Assembly (NCBI RefSeq): GCF_007997385.1
Contig: NZ_VOSC01000019.1
Span: 503 to 64,502, forward strand
Reading direction: 5' to 3'
DNA from: Seonamhaeicola algicola
GTDB taxonomy: Bacteria > Bacteroidota > Bacteroidia > Flavobacteriales > Flavobacteriaceae
DNA length: 64,000 nucleotides
Positions within the stretch are counted from its first letter, which is position 1, and every line of letters starts with the position of its first letter. The position numbers were made by a program, and so were the translations under genes. Positions 19,501 through 26,968 of the stretch are shown here, in pieces. The notes under the pieces are model-generated. The model was not told where the DNA came from and ran no database searches. It saw only the letters and a program-made list of their open reading frames with translations.

Positions 19501-22500
19501 TAGTGGAAATAATGGATCTGTTACATTTACAGTTTCAGGGTTCTCAGGTACCTATAATTATACAATAAATGGTGGTACAGCAGTAACGGGTGTTTCTGGT
19601 ACAACAATTCCTTTAACAGGTTTAACTGCTAATACATACACTATTATTGTTACTGATGATGTAACAGATTGTACTGCAACTACAAGTGTTGTGGTTTCAG
19701 AGCCAACTGTACTAGATCTTACAGAAACTTCAAATATTAATGCAAATTGTAATATTGGTGCACAAGTTACTGTAGAAGCTACAGGAGGTACGGCTCCTTA
19801 TACTTATGCATTTGTTCAAGATGGTGTTGCTCCATTAGCTACAGATTACACTACTAGTGCTTCAAGTGTATTAGATCCTGCAACAAATACAGATTGGGAT
19901 GTACATGTTTTAGATGCTAACGGATGTATATTTATGATTGATGTTGTGGTTACTACAGATCCGTTACCATCGGCTACAGTTCCAACATTTGCTTCAAATC
20001 AGTGTGATCCATCTGGTCCTTATTCGTTTACAGTTACAAGTCCAACAGGAATTGCTCCTTTTGAATATAGTTTAGATGGCGGATTATCATATCAAACCAG
20101 TTCTACTTTCTCTGTAACTTCAGCAGGAACTTATACTGTTACAGTAAGAGATGGTAATGGTTGTTCAGTAGATTTACCTACTACTATAGAAATTTATAAT
20201 GGCTTAGATATAGCACCTAGCGTAACAGCGTTACCATCATGTAGTAATAATGATGGTGAAATAACGGTTTCGGGTTCTGGTGGCTCTGGCACATACTCAT
20301 ATAGTATAAGCCCTAGTACAGGAATTACTTTTGCAAGTAACACATTTAGTAATGTGCCATCTGGAACATATACTATAACAATTACAGATGTTGTTACATC
20401 ATGTACAACCGATGTAAGTGTAAACTTAGAAGCAGCAACACCAGTTACGTTTACAACAACAGCAACCAATGTGTCTTGTGCATCAGGAAGTGATGGAACA
20501 ATTACAGTAAATTTAGATGCTACAAATGATAATCCAACATATACATATGAAATTACTGCGCCAATTACTGTTGCGCCTCAAAGTTCAAATGTTTTCACAG
20601 GATTACCAGCAAACACTTATACAGTACAAGTTACCTCAGGGAGAAACTGTGTAGCAACTGCAAACGTAGTTATAAATGAACCAGCTGTATTAACAGCATC
20701 AGGTACTGCAACAGATTATAGTTGTAATGCTTCAAATGTTGTGAATACTTCAACTTTAACAATTACAGAAACTGGTGGTACAACACCATACATGTATAGT
20801 ATTGATGGTTCAAACTATTTTACATCAAACACATTTGATATAATTGATACAGGAAGTGTACAAAATATTGATGTATATGTTAGAGATGCCAATAACTGTA
20901 TAGCGTCAAACACTGTAACTATAAATCCGTTACCAACATTAACTGCAGCAACTGTTTCTGTCGGGTCGCCAATTGATTGTAATGATACAGGTAGCGTAAC
21001 CATAAATGTTACTGGTGGTTCTGGTAGTTTTGAGTATGTCATGCTACCAAGCGGAACACCTCAAACATCAAATACATTTAGTATTACAGCTCCAGGCGAT
21101 TACTATTTTGAAGTTCGTGATTTAACAACTAGCTGTACAATAACAACAGCTGCTTATACAGTTGCACCTTACAATACTATTGAAGCTACAGCAACAGCTA
21201 CAACAGATATTACTTGTTTTGGTGATGCTAATGGTACTTTTGAATTAAATGTTACTAATTACACAGGTAATTACACATATGAAGTGTTTAACAGTAATGA
21301 TGTATCTGTAATTCCAGCAACATCAGCAAACACATCTACAAATCCACTTACTGTAACCGGTTTATCTGGTGGTAATTATTATGTTGAAGTAACAGAAACA
21401 GATAGCCCTTTCTGTAGTACAACTACAAATATGTTTACTATAGATTCTCCTGCAAGCGCATTAACTTTAGTAGCATCAGAAGATGCTAACGTAACATGCG
21501 ATAATGATAAAGGCGCCATTACAGCAGTAGCAAGCGGTGGTTGGGGTAGTTATGAATACGAATTAACAGGTGCAGCCACAGTAGCATATTCATCAAACCC
21601 AACTTTTACAGGGCTTTCAGCAGGTGCATACACGGTTAATGTTCGTGATGCAGGTGGCTGTATTGCAACATTCAATATAACTTTAAATCCACCTACACCT
21701 ATAAACGGAACAATTACAGCAACACCATCGCCATTAGCGTGTTTTGGTGATGATAATTCAACAATTACCGTAAGTGGTGTAACAGGTGGGCAAGGTTCAA
21801 ACTATTCGTATACATTAAATACTATAGCGCCAATTGCAAGTAATTCTGGTCCGCAAGCGTCGCCAGTATTTACTAATTTAGCAGCTGGCACTTACAATGT
21901 AACAATAACTGACGGCTATAATTGTACCTTTACAACAGCCGATGTTGTAATAGCACAACCTCCAGCAATTGAAACTAGTTTAGTAAAAGCAACCTCGCAA
22001 ACATGTACTACCAATGCTACATTAACGCTAAGTGCTACCGGTGGCACAGGTGCTTATGAGTATAGTGATACCGAAAGTTTTGCTACAGTTATAGGCACAT
22101 TTACAAATTCTGTAACATTTGCAGTAACACCAGGTGATTATATATATTATGTTAGAGATGCAAATGGATGTATTTCATCTGCTTCAAACCAAATAACTAT
22201 AGATCCGTTACCGGCATTAAACTTAACTTTAGATACTTCAAACGCTACAATTAATTGTGCTGGAGATACAACAGGTGTAATAATAGCTGTTGCCGAAGGT
22301 GGTTTAGGTAATTACGTTTACACGTTACAAGATACCATGGGTAATGCTATACCAGCAACGCAAGATAGCCCTGGTGTATTTACTAATTTAGGAGTTGGAA
22401 ATTACCAAGTACATGTTGATAGTGGTGATTGTTTATACACCTCGGAAACTGTTAGTATAACAGAACCAAGCTTACCTTTAGAAGTTAGTTTTGATGTTAC

Positions 22501-23698
22501 TGATGTAACTTGTAATGGAGAAAATAATGGTATTTTAGAAATTATTGCAACTGGCGGAACAGGTGTAATTAAATATGCTATTTCTCCTCAAATGAATCAG
22601 TTTTTTGATGAACCAATTTTTGAAAATTTAGTACCAGGAAATTACCAAGCTATTGTACAAGATGAATTAGGTTGTTATGTGTTATTTGATTATGTAGTTA
22701 ATGAGCCAGCACCCGTATTAATTTCAATTGTACCAAACTCTTTAATTCCTGAAGTTTGTGAAGGCGATATGAACGGTGAGTTTAGTATAGATATTTCTGG
22801 AGGAACAATGCCATATAGTGTGGCTCTAGATGATATAAACGGAACATATACCACAGGAACTGCCACACAAACACAGTTTGATTTTACAAACCTAGTAGGT
22901 GGAGACCATATAGTATATATTACTGATGCTGAGGGTTGTCAATCTGAATGGAATATAGCGTTCCCAGAATCTGTAGCATTAAATCCTGATGTAACCGTTG
23001 CGTACTGTACTGATATTGCCGATGCTACAAGCAACACAGTTACTGTAACAATTGATGAAAATATTGATGCTAATGAGGTTGATTACTCACTTGATGGTAT
23101 AAACTTCCAATCTAGTAACGTGTTTATTGATGTTGCTCCAGGAAACAACCAATCAATTACAGTAAGGCACTCAAACGGTTGTGAGCAACAAGTATTCTTT
23201 GATGTTAATCAATACGATCCGTTAGAAATTGCATTATCTGATGGTGAAATTAATGAAATCATCGCCCAAGCAAGCGGTGGTGCTGGTAATTATGAATATG
23301 CTGTTAGACGAGTAAATGAAGTAGATTATGAACCCTACCAAAATACAGGCTCTTTTGTAATTTATGAATCTGGTGAATACACGGTAACAGTAACAGACAG
23401 TAACGGTTGTGTTGCAACTGCAACAAGATATTTTGAGTACATTGATATTTGTGTACCTAACTATTTTGTACCAGCTAATGGCGGTTGGGGTCCTGGTTGT
23501 GTTACACAATACAAAAACTTAACCTTTGATATTTTTGATAGATACGGACGCAAAATAGCTACCTTAAATGTAAACGATACGTGGGATGGAACTTATAATG
23601 GTAAAGAATTACCAACAGGTGATTACTGGTATTTAGTTAAGTTAAATGACCCAAGAGACGATAGAACTTTTGTAGGCAACTTTACATTATATAGATAG
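10583..23698 (+). CDS. sprB: Giant SprB-type gliding adhesin, 4371 residues
   Basis: Residues 1-26 are a signal peptide. Residues about 27-385 form the head domain shared with the adhesin at 1-2640, followed by a DUF11-like domain (about 386-500) and Ig-like modules to about 780. From about 785 to 4283 I count roughly 42 SprB-type repeats of 70-90 residues. Most read C-x-DGxIxVxxxGGxxPYxYS, YQTSNTF, GxYTVxVRDxNGC, so each usually has two Cys. The C-terminal about 85 residues (VPNYFVPANGGWG...FDRYGRKI...DTWDGTYNG...LPTGDYWY) form a type B T9SS sorting domain. The usual NGDGxND motif there is replaced by NGGWGPGC. In F. johnsoniae SprB is exported by the type IX system, moves along the cell and drives gliding on surfaces. 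The sprF-like gene lies 19 bp downstream. Confidence 0.92.
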   Translation: MKKTTYVKSIGIFVILILFYAKIFAQNYQPFTPRFNQDLKGDIVLIGNNILGPDNNAFNNNSTYNHNVNMRYIDIDGDPSTFSSSSADLVIDNPACYDIIHAGLYWGAVNSGSAPINQVRFRGPTGNYHDVTGTVVYDAGTSSVDGGDSFPYACYADVTSIVTGLASNLGTYTVANVSSGQGRTRNFGNNTGHSAGWSLFIVYEDPTLPGKSITSFDGFSAISVAGGNPNLDIPVSGFRTVPAPTPVRAKFAFATLEGDKPIRGDRLRLNGSTLSTTDRGANNFFNSSVTQLNATPVNNRVPNSTNTLGFDTGIMPVPNPSNSVIANGATSATVRLETSGDTFFPYFFALAVDIIEPNIVLTKIVEDTSGNNIGGDTVNLGDELNYVIGFQNTGNDNATNLTIRDILPVNIVFDYPSDIVSLPPGVSVQSYNPATREIIFRVEDYVVEEFDPVSEIRFRVRVVSNCSLLNDACSNIISNQAFATYGGTLNPAFTKSDDPSINSNTGCLLTPAATNFLSDLNCEFREEVILCGDNVVLTAGDGYDNYTWSTSPSGTPVIGTGQSITVTDVGTYYVYNEAIAPCQSITQIFDVITYGAGVPNPVIPFADQVVTCPNDGKQLPNFFLCGANDFRDIETGITDTSSIIWERLDESSCSAVINQDCANEDASCVWNQVATGPDYTVDTVGQYRLTLNYTGGCFNQYYFNAYENVLVPTANSRDIICDTPGEIVVGGVPSGYEYSIDNTNYQSSNTISVNTAGIYTVYIRQAGVSPNPCIFEVPDVQVRERNFSVSTTVTQPLCHDDLGNVVLAANDVRPQYFFSIYQGATLVNSVGPINENNYTFSNLNPGTYTVNVSTEDGCIHTEDIEIIQPPLLTATAAITQPLTCTNGEITIYPNGGTAPYFYFINSTTDFQTIPTIDVDTPGTFNITVVDSNNCTAEVSIDIDAIDPPEFTINTSNILCAEDVNGGAININVTNANGNTLRYSIDNGTTYQNSPTFSGLAAGSYDVMVEYTFGTDVCETISQSATITAASAIDGTATLTTDYTCITDGIITVSGVTGGTAPYMYSLNGVVYQTGNIFNGLTNGSYTVTIRDANNCTFVTAPVTIDPLDPPTDLDFTHTALSCPANTSTVTITATGGTPALEYQIIAPASASTAYQSGNSFSGLAPGSYTFQVRDANNCEYSETYTIDPLPQLSIAGQVIENVSCFGAADGEAQFTVSNTTSFTYTVNGGTAVGGTSPINLTGLTAGNYTVEITDTTTNCSASSTVTVNGPSTALSMSLSTDPLTCVSGGSVTITATGGWGNYTYQLEQPNSSIVGPQNNNTFANLTQSGTYTVSVTDANNCIITDTFTLNAPIGPTATIDTSSDYCYDASNSATITVNASSGNPPYEYSVNSGPFTLNNTFNNLAPGNYDIIVRDAYGCVFALPTQVIADQLALDADLIKGLDCSSTPNASISLTPFGGTAPFTYEVNYNGGGFTTITGTPSPYTATTAGTYEFRITDTFGCEATSTVTVNPISNPTATETIVNPTCNADTNGSVQIIASGGVGPYEYSFDGSSFSATSLYNNLGAGTYNYEVRDANQCIGTGSVTLTAPSALTTTASATSFSCSASNTPQSATITVNVPTTGTAPYQYSFNGSGFSSNNTYTVNDNGSNQTINYTVRDAQGCTFTDSVSLTPLNPPTALTLTASAVTCSATTSNVTAVATGGIGTLTYEITAPSASVTSNNTGNFTGLAPDTYVFRVTDASGCYYEESLIINPVVNIGVIGVLDSDVGCNGGNDGALTFTVSDFSSTYSYTINSGTTLTGQTANAIPLTGLSTGTYTINVTDETTDCTDTATITVSEPSTALSFTATATNVFCTNDQSQITVTATGGTPNYRYAAVVTGAPAPAAGAYTSSNVITVDTNAATDLVWDVYVRDINDCEFMQSVTIINDNPPTLDPVAQQCYDGSSFNVTLSGTVFVGTAEYSMGSGYQASPTFAITAPGTYTFSIRDGNGCTATQTLVVEPSLLASALLTKDLTCSIPVDATIDVTISGGTSTYTNYEVSTDGGSSYNPVTPTPSGSSFTYSTSTAGTYQFRITDSNSCQVETNNVTVTAPANPNITSVTQIDDVLCSGESTASIDVVYDNTQGIPPFTINVNNDTTGTNYGSQTSGLPAGAYTITLTDGNGCTDTETITINEPTPIAITHNVTPITCGAGGVSLGEIVINSVTGGTPNYSYHVTGVNGYDVERTNQTGATSVFEVVDFGIYEIIITDSNGCTAIVQNILVASPPDDLDITVTSPPADCSTGGEATVGIGTATTVTGSGPFYFAIYTGPGMTWDGIVGGSATWQLGTGSPASTTFTNLIPGASYTFIVYDDDTNCYYFEQSTLPVPTNSTLTTSALVSNNITCTGSADGNVSFDINSTYGTNTPVSYEIYETLSLATTGVSGTGIVPANGTLSVTNLGPLPFGDYIVVITETGTATNAGCSVVTSNFQITESAILLAVTANATKNENCNELGIISVTAQHGTGPYEYQAVPTGAGVPTSWLSTNSFNLAAGTYDLYVRDAYGCIQFDTETIIRDADPTLDPIPQQCFIGSPLSITLSGTVSVGPASYSMGGAFQSSPTFSITTPGSYTFTIRDANGCTATQSLVVEPQLQLLAELTKELDCTITPDATITLTPSGGTGTYTTYEVDYNGGGFVAIGGSPYTAVAAGTYQFRVTDSQGCVAVSNIITVDAITNPTASETHIDVSCNGGSDGSITVTASGGVGPYEYSIDNGVTYQTSNTFTGLNVAGNTYNVMVRDSKSCTSLVIPVDLIEPSTVTASLTLTQGLTCGTSNTTQAAVLTATGNNGTPPYMYSFNGGTFTSSNTYTTSTSGPVSVVVRDANGCLSVAATETVPALDPPTDLSFSSTPVTCSATTSDVTVTATNGVAPLSFEIISPASATTNTTGASSGVFTGLAPDVYVFRVTDANGCYYEESYTVDPVENIAIIGNLDTNISCNSGNNGSVTFTVSGFSGTYNYTINGGTAVTGVSGTTIPLTGLTANTYTIIVTDDVTDCTATTSVVVSEPTVLDLTETSNINANCNIGAQVTVEATGGTAPYTYAFVQDGVAPLATDYTTSASSVLDPATNTDWDVHVLDANGCIFMIDVVVTTDPLPSATVPTFASNQCDPSGPYSFTVTSPTGIAPFEYSLDGGLSYQTSSTFSVTSAGTYTVTVRDGNGCSVDLPTTIEIYNGLDIAPSVTALPSCSNNDGEITVSGSGGSGTYSYSISPSTGITFASNTFSNVPSGTYTITITDVVTSCTTDVSVNLEAATPVTFTTTATNVSCASGSDGTITVNLDATNDNPTYTYEITAPITVAPQSSNVFTGLPANTYTVQVTSGRNCVATANVVINEPAVLTASGTATDYSCNASNVVNTSTLTITETGGTTPYMYSIDGSNYFTSNTFDIIDTGSVQNIDVYVRDANNCIASNTVTINPLPTLTAATVSVGSPIDCNDTGSVTINVTGGSGSFEYVMLPSGTPQTSNTFSITAPGDYYFEVRDLTTSCTITTAAYTVAPYNTIEATATATTDITCFGDANGTFELNVTNYTGNYTYEVFNSNDVSVIPATSANTSTNPLTVTGLSGGNYYVEVTETDSPFCSTTTNMFTIDSPASALTLVASEDANVTCDNDKGAITAVASGGWGSYEYELTGAATVAYSSNPTFTGLSAGAYTVNVRDAGGCIATFNITLNPPTPINGTITATPSPLACFGDDNSTITVSGVTGGQGSNYSYTLNTIAPIASNSGPQASPVFTNLAAGTYNVTITDGYNCTFTTADVVIAQPPAIETSLVKATSQTCTTNATLTLSATGGTGAYEYSDTESFATVIGTFTNSVTFAVTPGDYIYYVRDANGCISSASNQITIDPLPALNLTLDTSNATINCAGDTTGVIIAVAEGGLGNYVYTLQDTMGNAIPATQDSPGVFTNLGVGNYQVHVDSGDCLYTSETVSITEPSLPLEVSFDVTDVTCNGENNGILEIIATGGTGVIKYAISPQMNQFFDEPIFENLVPGNYQAIVQDELGCYVLFDYVVNEPAPVLISIVPNSLIPEVCEGDMNGEFSIDISGGTMPYSVALDDINGTYTTGTATQTQFDFTNLVGGDHIVYITDAEGCQSEWNIAFPESVALNPDVTVAYCTDIADATSNTVTVTIDENIDANEVDYSLDGINFQSSNVFIDVAPGNNQSITVRHSNGCEQQVFFDVNQYDPLEIALSDGEINEIIAQASGGAGNYEYAVRRVNEVDYEPYQNTGSFVIYESGEYTVTVTDSNGCVATATRYFEYIDICVPNYFVPANGGWGPGCVTQYKNLTFDIFDRYGRKIATLNVNDTWDGTYNGKELPTGDYWYLVKLNDPRDDRTFVGNFTLYR
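14880..19960 (+). repeat. Higher-order duplication within sprB: a six-repeat block present twice
   Basis: Successive repeat units from about 14880-16370 (LIKGLDC, NPTATETIVNPTC, SFSCSAS, PPTALTLTASAVTC, IGVIGVLDSDVGC, SFTATATNVFC) recur in the same order at about 18470-19960 (LTKELDC, NPTASETHIDVSC, LTCGTSN, PPTDLSFSSTPVTC, IAIIGNLDTNISC, TETSNINANC). The offset is about 3590 bp. A LDPxxQQC unit and a LTKxLxC unit also recur at about 16375-16850 and 18250-18700. Confidence 0.7.
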
Positions 23699-23717
23699 TT
23701 TTAAAAAACAAAAAAAC

Positions 23718-24695
23718 ATGCAAAAATTATTTACATATCTGTGCTTTTTACTAGTAACATTTACTTACGCACAAGAGCTTAACTTACCAGTTTTTACGCA
23801 GTACTTGGCGGATAATAACTTTGTTATTTCGCCAACTTATGCAGGTATTGGCGATAATGTAAAGCTAAGAGCTAATGGGTTAACACAATGGGTTGGTATT
23901 AAAAATGCCCCAGATAACCAATCATTTTATGGTGATGTTAGAATAGCCGATAGGTCTGGTATTGGTTTGTCATTATATAATGATAGAAATGGTAATACAA
24001 TACAAACGGGTGCTAAGTTTTCGTTTGCACACCATTTAGTGTTAGACTATTATGCAAAAATGTACTTGTCATTAGGTATTTCATATAACATAAATAATTT
24101 TAGAATTGATATTAATAATTTTAATACCACTTATGAAAACCCAACGATAGACCCTTATATTACTGATGATAGAAGAACAACCAACCACAACTTTGATGTT
24201 GGTGCATTATTTAGGCTTAAAGGCTTGTTTGTAAGCTTAAATGTTAATAACATATTAGAGAAAAAACTTGAAGAATCTGAAAGAGTTTTTGAACCTAATT
24301 TACTTTTAAACTATCAAGTATATGCAGGTTACACCATTCTGGGACCTAAAAAGAGTGGCTTAGAGTTTGAACCTTCTATTTTCTATCAAATGTTTACAAG
24401 TGATAAACGTTCGGCTACCGATGTGAATTTTAAAGTTAGAAAATACGATAGGAAAGAAGATTATATTTGGGGTGGTATAAGTTACAGGTTTTTAAATGAT
24501 CAGTTTTTTAAACCATTAAATATTGGCCCAATGGTTGGGTTTAAAAAATCACTTTTTTACTTTGGTTATGCTTATCAGGTTACAACTAATGATTTATCGG
24601 CTTATAATTCTGGTACCCATGTTGTTACAATTGGTATAGACTTTTTACAGGGTATTAGTAATTGCCCTTGTACGCAAGACCCTGTACACCACTAG
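23718..24695 (+). CDS. sprF: SprF, PorP/SprF-family type IX secretion partner of SprB
   Basis: A 325-residue protein with a signal peptide (MQKLFTYLCFLLVTFTYAQ) and the full PorP/SprF family outline: LPVFTQYLADNNFVISPTYAG near the N-terminus, then beta-barrel strands (YLSLGISYNINNFRID, GGISYRF) ending near THVVTIGIDFL. In F. johnsoniae SprF is needed to secrete SprB, and PorP-type proteins are thought to hold type B substrates at the outer membrane. It lies 19 bp after the giant adhesin, in the position expected of its dedicated partner. The C-terminus ends in a short Cys-containing tail (NCPCTQDPVHH). Confidence 0.9.
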   Translation: MQKLFTYLCFLLVTFTYAQELNLPVFTQYLADNNFVISPTYAGIGDNVKLRANGLTQWVGIKNAPDNQSFYGDVRIADRSGIGLSLYNDRNGNTIQTGAKFSFAHHLVLDYYAKMYLSLGISYNINNFRIDINNFNTTYENPTIDPYITDDRRTTNHNFDVGALFRLKGLFVSLNVNNILEKKLEESERVFEPNLLLNYQVYAGYTILGPKKSGLEFEPSIFYQMFTSDKRSATDVNFKVRKYDRKEDYIWGGISYRFLNDQFFKPLNIGPMVGFKKSLFYFGYAYQVTTNDLSAYNSGTHVVTIGIDFLQGISNCPCTQDPVHH

Positions 24696-24696
24696 T

Positions 24697-24790
24697 ACGT
24701 GCGTTAGGGATAGCAGCGGAAAGCCCACAGCGATAGCGAGGACTTGTAGCGTATAGCCCGCCAGCACCATAGGTGATGGAACGCCAAAAT
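24697..24790. repeat. GC-rich intergenic element, candidate dispersed repeat
   Basis: About 94 bp right after the sprF stop are far richer in G and C than the flanks and do not code for anything recognisable. Inside are GCGG (24716-24719) and CCGC (24758-24761) as outer complementary words, repeated GCGATAGCG/TAGCGTATAGC words, and a CACC-ATA-GGTG mini-hairpin (24765-24775). I recall similar GGGATAGCAGCGGAAAGCCC-type intergenic repeats in other flavobacteria, but cannot verify this here. No second copy is visible in the window. Confidence 0.55.
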
Positions 24791-24853
24791 TTTTGTTGTT
24801 ATATTTAAAGGAAATTTAAAGCTAGAGTCTTTATTTTTTATAGTTAAATAGAA

Positions 24854-24861
24854 TATATTTG
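24854..24861 (+). promoter_or_regulatory. Candidate -7 box for ppk1
   Basis: TATATTTG matches TAnnTTTG exactly, 39 bp before the ppk1 ATG. No TTG is found at the -33 spacing, so this rests on the -7 element alone. Confidence 0.5.
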
Positions 24862-24900
24862 TTTGCTGTTACATCCTTAAATATATAATTCTGCAAAAAT

Positions 24901-26967
24901 ATGATAGCTACCGAAACCGAAAATAACTTATATATAAACCGAGAGATAAGTTGGTTGCAATTTAATGCAAGAGTACTTCAAGAAGCTTCTGATGAACGCG
25001 TACCGCTTATTGAACGTTTACGGTTTTTAGGTATTTTTTCTAATAATTTAGATGAATTTTTTAAGGTACGTTATGCCACCGTTAAGCGTATTGTTGAGGT
25101 TGGTAAAGATGGTAAAAACCAACTAGGTGGTATTAAAGCCAAAGAACTGCTTGAAATTATAACACAAATTGTTATTAAACAACAGGCTGAAAGTATTAAG
25201 GTTTTACATGAAATTGATGCTAAATTAAAAGAAGAAAATATTTATGTTATTGATGAAACACAAGTTGATACCCAACAACATGAATATATTAAAAAGTATT
25301 ACTACCAAAATGTAAGTTCGGCTTTAGTTACTATTATTTTAAATGATTTGGTACAAATACCAAACTTAAAAGATAGTGCTGCTTATTTGGCTGTTAAAAT
25401 GGAAATGAATGATGACACAAAGCAGTACGCACTTATTGAAATACCAAAATCTGTAGAGCGTTTTATTGAATTACCAAAGCAAAACGGACACAGTTATATA
25501 ATAATGTATGATGATTTGTTAAGGTATTGCTTAAGTGATATTTTTAGCATTTTTGATTATAAAACCATATCTGCTCACATGATTAAAATTACACGTGATG
25601 CAGAGCTAGATTTTGATAGTGACTTAAGTAAAAGTTTTATTGAAAAAATATCTGATAGTGTAAAACACCGTGAAATTGGTGATCCTGTTCGGTTTGTTTT
25701 TGATAAAACTATTGATGATGATACGTTGCAATATCTCATGGAAAAAATGAATATTGAAAATACAGATAGTATTATTCCTGGTGGGCGTTATCATAACAAA
25801 AGAGATTATATGAGTTTTCCTAGTTTAGGAAGAACAGATTTGTTATATGATAAAATTGAAGCTTTGCCTGTTAAAGGCTTAAGTTTAAAAAGTAGCAGTA
25901 TTTTTGAAGCCATTGCTGAAAAAGATTATTTACAACACGCACCATACCATACGTTTTCATATATTATTAAGTTTTTAAGAGAAGCCGCTCTAGACCCTAA
26001 AGTTAAAACTATAAAAATTACTATTTATAGGCTAGCGCAAATATCGCATGTAGCTAGTGCTTTAATTAATGCGGCAATTAATGGAAAAACGGTTACAGTT
26101 TCAATTGAGTTAAGAGCCCGTTTTGATGAAAAGGCCAATATTAAATACGCTGAACAAATGAAACGCGAAGGCGTAAACTTAATTTTTGGTGTGCCTGGTT
26201 TAAAAGTACATAGTAAAATGTGTGTTATTGAACGCGAAGAAGGTAAAAAAATAAAACGCTATGGATTTATAAGCACCGGAAACTTTAATGAATCTACAGC
26301 AAAAATTTATACAGATTATACGTTATTTACAGCCAACCAAGGTATTTTAAAAGATGTAAATAAAATATTTAATTTCTTTGATGCTAACTATAAAATATTT
26401 TCATACAAACATTTATTAGTGTCTCCGCACTATACACAAAAAAGCATTTTTAAATTAATTGATAAAGAAATTGAGAAAAGTAAAAATGGCGAAGGTGGTT
26501 ACATTAGACTAAAAATGAATAGCGTATCTAGTTATGAAATGGTTGATAAGCTATACCAAGCCAGTAATGAAGGCGTAAAAATTGATATGATTGTGCGTGG
26601 TATTTGCTGCCTAATACCTGGTGTTGCAGGTATGAGTGAAAACATAAACGTTATTAGCGTGGTTGATAAATTTTTAGAGCACCCAAGGGTTTATATCTTT
26701 GGTAAAGATGAAGATGCTAAAGTTTACATATCTTCGGCAGATTGGATGACTAGAAATATAGTGAATAGAGTAGAGGTAAGTTGCCCAATTTATGATCAAG
26801 ATATTAAACAAGAAATTATAGATACGTTTAATATTTGTTGGAGTGATAACGTAAAGGCTAGATTGATTAACACACCAAGTGAAAATGAATATAGAAAAAA
26901 TGATAATCCGGAAGTACGCTCGCAAATAGCTATTTACAATTATTATTTAGAGAAGCTTAAAAACTAA
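24901..26967 (+). CDS. ppk1: Polyphosphate kinase 1
   Basis: A 688-residue protein of normal length for PPK1. It reversibly moves the terminal phosphate of ATP onto polyphosphate chains. The N-terminus carries the family opening (YINREISWLQFNARVLQEA; SNNLDEFFKVRYATVKR). The autophosphorylated His is His437 in LKVHSKMCVIE, matching His435 of the E. coli enzyme, and GFISTGNFNESTA follows as expected. The second phospholipase-D-like half is complete (ISSADWMTRNIVNRVEV). ppx starts 1 nt after its stop, so the two opposing polyphosphate enzymes form one transcription unit. Confidence 0.97.
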   Translation: MIATETENNLYINREISWLQFNARVLQEASDERVPLIERLRFLGIFSNNLDEFFKVRYATVKRIVEVGKDGKNQLGGIKAKELLEIITQIVIKQQAESIKVLHEIDAKLKEENIYVIDETQVDTQQHEYIKKYYYQNVSSALVTIILNDLVQIPNLKDSAAYLAVKMEMNDDTKQYALIEIPKSVERFIELPKQNGHSYIIMYDDLLRYCLSDIFSIFDYKTISAHMIKITRDAELDFDSDLSKSFIEKISDSVKHREIGDPVRFVFDKTIDDDTLQYLMEKMNIENTDSIIPGGRYHNKRDYMSFPSLGRTDLLYDKIEALPVKGLSLKSSSIFEAIAEKDYLQHAPYHTFSYIIKFLREAALDPKVKTIKITIYRLAQISHVASALINAAINGKTVTVSIELRARFDEKANIKYAEQMKREGVNLIFGVPGLKVHSKMCVIEREEGKKIKRYGFISTGNFNESTAKIYTDYTLFTANQGILKDVNKIFNFFDANYKIFSYKHLLVSPHYTQKSIFKLIDKEIEKSKNGEGGYIRLKMNSVSSYEMVDKLYQASNEGVKIDMIVRGICCLIPGVAGMSENINVISVVDKFLEHPRVYIFGKDEDAKVYISSADWMTRNIVNRVEVSCPIYDQDIKQEIIDTFNICWSDNVKARLINTPSENEYRKNDNPEVRSQIAIYNYYLEKLKN

Positions 26968-26968
26968 T

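Noticed and set aside
24697-24790. tRNA or other stable RNA gene in the GC-rich block after sprF
   Set aside because: No cloverleaf arms, T-loop GTTCRA or CCA end can be laid out, and the block is followed by plain AT-rich DNA.
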